A stretch of DNA of 64,000 bases from Pokkaliibacter sp. MBI-7 (GTDB taxonomy: Bacteria > Pseudomonadota > Gammaproteobacteria > Pseudomonadales > Balneatricaceae). The notes beneath the pieces were generated by a model. The model saw only the letters and a list, made by a program, of their open reading frames with translations. It was not told the origin of the DNA and searched no databases. Positions 61,925 to 64,000 of this stretch are shown here, in pieces. The position numbers and the translations under genes were made by a program. The stretch is from assembly GCF_029846635.1 (NCBI RefSeq), contig NZ_JARVTG010000001.1:2299001-2363000 (forward strand), read 5' to 3'. The first letter of the stretch is position 1, and the number at the start of each line of letters is the position of its first letter.

Positions 61925-62464
61925 CTATTTTCTCATGTCATAGATAGCATTCATGAAAGTATCTATTTCATGGATATTTATATCTTGATAAAAAACAATC
62001 TGCTTTTCTCGCCCTCCTTTTCTAAAAGTAAGAAAATAACATGTCCCATCCAATGATTTAGATGAAATATCACCTTTGACATTATCATTAAAGACATTTT
62101 GCAGCATTCGATCTATCTTATCATTTACACCACGATCAGATATTTTCTTATAAACGTTATCCATTTTACTAAAAATACTGTTCCCCTCAATTTCAATGTA
62201 ATCGTATGCATTAAATCCTCCGCCGCCATACTCAACAACAATTGAAAAATCTGAGACATTTTTGTGTTGCTCATATCTAGTAAAAATTTGAGTTCTTAAA
62301 TTTTCTATATCTGTCCATGAACTTAAACATGAGTTCATATAATCCACCCCATAGCTACCATTAGCTTTTTTTATAGCCTCAATATAGTCAGGCAAACCAG
62401 CGGCCAGACAATTCTTGCAAATTAATGTAATTGACAAAAACAGGCCTATATAAAATAAATTCAT
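61925..62464 (-). CDS. Exported protein, probable immunity partner of the Rhs toxin
   Basis: A 179-residue AT-rich gene, 14 bases after the Rhs-toxin stop, with GAGG 8 bases before its ATG. The N-terminus has a Sec signal (FYIGLFLSITLICKNCLAAG) and an adjacent cysteine, so a lipoprotein is possible (CKNCLAAG). The mature part mixes helices and strands (VDYMNSCLSSWTDIENLRTQIF, FSIVVEYGGGG, TCYFLTFRKGGREKQIVFY). I do not recognise the family. Location after the toxin gene and matched AT-rich composition point to immunity. A periplasmic address would fit a toxin that is itself exported through Sec. Confidence 0.65.
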   Translation of the reverse strand: MNLFYIGLFLSITLICKNCLAAGLPDYIEAIKKANGSYGVDYMNSCLSSWTDIENLRTQIFTRYEQHKNVSDFSIVVEYGGGGFNAYDYIEIEGNSIFSKMDNVYKKISDRGVNDKIDRMLQNVFNDNVKGDISSKSLDGTCYFLTFRKGGREKQIVFYQDINIHEIDTFMNAIYDMRK

Positions 62465-62478
62465 ACCAAAACCTCAAG

Positions 62479-63378
62479 TTATGGTGCAACAATAGTTCCA
62501 TTTATCCTTTCAGGAAGACCCATTTCTTTTTTAACGGTATTTTCCACTTTTATAGTAGCAACTTCTTCTCTTGTTTTATCAATACGCAATCCTTTTACAG
62601 GGTCTTCTCTGACATGATATCCTCCAAAAAGAGCATTGTGCGCGTGTACTAGCTCATGTCCAAGAACTACAGAAAATGGCGTAGCAAGATTACCCAAAGT
62701 GGTATTCACTACTGGACTCCAGTCCGGATTATATTGTATTTCAGAAGGGCTACCGCTAGTTGGTACTCCACTAGGCGAGCCTGCCAAATTTAAGTCTGTT
62801 GGTGTGGTAATCGCCTGATTTAAATCATTTTTATTTTTATACTCTTTAATTGTCACTGGCATTTTAGACTTTTCTATATCTGATAGTATTTGAGCACCTA
62901 CATCTGTTTCTCGAAAATCCTCGACATCCTTTAGAGCCTTATCAGTAAAATCACGACTCCCTTCAATTTCAAGCGACATACCCGTTGGATCAAAGTATTT
63001 GTAGGGGTTATTTTCCCCGTATGAGTATCTATTTGTATATTTAACCCCACCCTGCACAGGCCCCACCGGGTCTATCGCCATAAACCGCCCTACCACCGGG
63101 TCGTAATAGCGCGCATTCATATAGGTCAGCCCGGTGTCGTCATCGTGCAGCTTGCCGGTGTAGGCAATACGGCTGTCTCCCTGAGCCGGGGCGTTGTTGA
63201 GCTTTTCCCCAAACGGCGCATAGGCTTCGTGCCACAGCAGTTTGCCGTTCTCGTCGGTGGCCGCCACGGGCGAGCCAAGGGCGTCATTGTGGTAGTAGGT
63301 GATCCCGGCGACAGCCGGTTGCCAGATTAGTAACAGTGCCAGCACACTGGCGAGGAATCGGGTCATCAGTACACGCAT
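62479..63378 (-). CDS. Small Sec-exported Rhs protein with HExxH metallopeptidase-like toxin domain
   Basis: A 299-residue protein. A Sec signal (FLASVLALLLIWQPAVAG) is followed by one YD-type repeat (YYHNDALGSPVAATDENG), the Rhs core (YMNARYYDPVVGRFMAIDPV, then NPYKYFDPTG ending at residue 133), and a 166-residue variable C-terminus. That part contains GHELVHAHNAL with H241-E242-x-x-H245, a zinc peptidase motif resembling the M91/NleD effector family, with a later Glu-rich helix (TREEVATIKVEN) that may give the third ligand. Composition turns AT-rich near residue 115, the usual swap point of polymorphic toxins. AAGGAAG precedes the ATG at 63378 by 7 bases; an ATG at 63384 is also possible. 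Full Rhs shells are over 1,000 residues, so this is a minimal form. Confidence 0.78.
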   Translation of the reverse strand: MRVLMTRFLASVLALLLIWQPAVAGITYYHNDALGSPVAATDENGKLLWHEAYAPFGEKLNNAPAQGDSRIAYTGKLHDDDTGLTYMNARYYDPVVGRFMAIDPVGPVQGGVKYTNRYSYGENNPYKYFDPTGMSLEIEGSRDFTDKALKDVEDFRETDVGAQILSDIEKSKMPVTIKEYKNKNDLNQAITTPTDLNLAGSPSGVPTSGSPSEIQYNPDWSPVVNTTLGNLATPFSVVLGHELVHAHNALFGGYHVREDPVKGLRIDKTREEVATIKVENTVKKEMGLPERINGTIVAP

Positions 63379-63511
63379 CGTCATTCTTCCTTGGGACCTG
63401 CTGCCATCCGGGCAGCAGGCCAGTGCTTTCAGGGTCTTGCGCCGCTGGGCGACCTTACCCACTACATCACTTTGGTAGTCGATGGATTGCCTGAAGAAAC
63501 TTACCCTGACC

Positions 63512-64000
63512 CTACTCCACCTTCACCAACTGCCACTGCTGGTTGGCCGTGGCGGCGTAGGTCCACATCAGGGCATCCGCCCCGGCAGTGGTGGCCGCCG
63601 CGGAAATATCCAGGCTCAGACTGGGGGCATGTTCCGGGCTGATACGGTAGTAGCCACTACCGGCATCGGTCAGCAGCCAGGTCTGGTTGGTGCCTCCGGT
63701 GTAGCCCCAGAGCGACACTCCGGTGCCATTGGTGGTGCCCCAGTTGGACACATCCATGGCTTTGCCGCTGGCGACACCGATTACCTTGTAGCGACCATTG
63801 CCCAGGCTGGTGATGGTCCATTTCTGGTTGTCAGCATCACTGTAAGGCTGCTGCTCCAGATGAGTGCCGTTACTACTGCCCCCATCCTCAGTCGTCAGCG
63901 CCATACTGCTGTTGCGTGAGAGCAGTTCGTAAGTACCGTTGGCGACAGCAGCCTGATCATCCCAGTTGACCAGCTCACCAATCTGGGCCGCTGACAAGGC
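63512..64000 (-). CDS. Ricin-type beta-trefoil lectin domain protein, C-terminal part
   Basis: The frame is open to the window edge and ends at a stop at 63512. The visible 160 or so residues form a ricin-B/CBM13-type beta-trefoil: repeated Q-x-W units (DNQKWTITSLGNGRYKVIG, TNQTWLLTDAGSGYYRI, NQQWQLVKVE) alternating with SGKAMDVSN- and SLSLDISAA-type strands. This domain binds sugars and is usually the end of a secreted glycoside hydrolase or protease. The catalytic part lies outside the window. Its place beside a T2SS operon makes it a plausible exported substrate. Confidence 0.8.
   Translation of the reverse strand, partial: ALSAAQIGELVNWDDQAAVANGTYELLSRNSSMALTTEDGGSSNGTHLEQQPYSDADNQKWTITSLGNGRYKVIGVASGKAMDVSNWGTTNGTGVSLWGYTGGTNQTWLLTDAGSGYYRISPEHAPSLSLDISAAATTAGADALMWTYAATANQQWQLVKVE

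Overview
The window reads as a chromosomal segment of a gammaproteobacterium. The type II and type VI secretion genes, a HexR-type regulator, ppnP, and a Wzx/Wzy exopolysaccharide locus all fit this. An Oceanospirillales-like marine or plant-associated organism is my guess, but the genus cannot be fixed from the sequence. Most genes have a moderately GC-rich background. Four AT-rich patches stand out (about 14.6-15.9 kb, 27.1-27.4 kb, 59.2-60.05 kb and 61.9-63.0 kb), and three of them hold toxin/immunity-like genes.

Layout. (1) 1-1683: a small membrane-protein gene split by a 1,320-bp IS256-family element with an 8-bp target duplication. (2) 1759-16452: a type VI secretion (T6SS) cargo island (vgrG, helical protein, 43-aa ORF, ketosynthase-like protein, PAAR, DUF4123, VasX-like effector, three tandem mosaic immunity genes, a fourth chimeric relative). 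It lies between 335-bp direct repeats made of the terminator and 3' end of ppnP; the intact ppnP is at the right edge. (3) 16976-22813: an operon of circularly permuted ATP-grasp, alpha-E, ATP-grasp/alpha-E fusion and transglutaminase-like proteins. (4) 22870-26735: a MarC protein, a small protein, HexR-type regulator, and a divergent TRAP solute-binding protein. (5) 27514-47800: a long, tightly overlapping exopolysaccharide operon (priming transferase, CpsD-like ATPase without its Walker lysine, Wza-like and Wzz/GumC-like proteins, glycosyltransferases, Wzy, polysaccharide deacetylase, two paralogous glycosidase-like proteins, acyltransferases, Wzx flippase). (6) 47906-49030: an FAD oxidoreductase. 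(7) 49056-59246, minus strand: a type II secretion operon gspL-M-C-D-E-F-G-H-I-J-K. (8) 59253-64000, minus strand: an AT-rich orphan toxin/immunity-like module wedged into a duplicated gspL 5' end, a second identical IS256-family copy, a small Sec-signal Rhs protein with a HExxH metallopeptidase-like C-terminus plus its probable immunity protein, and the end of a ricin-type lectin-domain protein.

How it fits together. The T6SS island looks like a self-contained weapon cassette: spike (VgrG-PAAR), adaptor (DUF4123), pore-forming effector, and an immunity array grown by recombination that also keeps relics of other effector 3' ends. Recombination between its flanking repeats would restore a clean ppnP locus, so the island is probably mobile or deletable. 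The right end shows the same theme at a type II secretion operon: toxin-like modules were inserted at gspL, giving gspL a new 5' end. The two identical IS copies in the same orientation bracket nearly everything and could mediate loss of about 60 kb.
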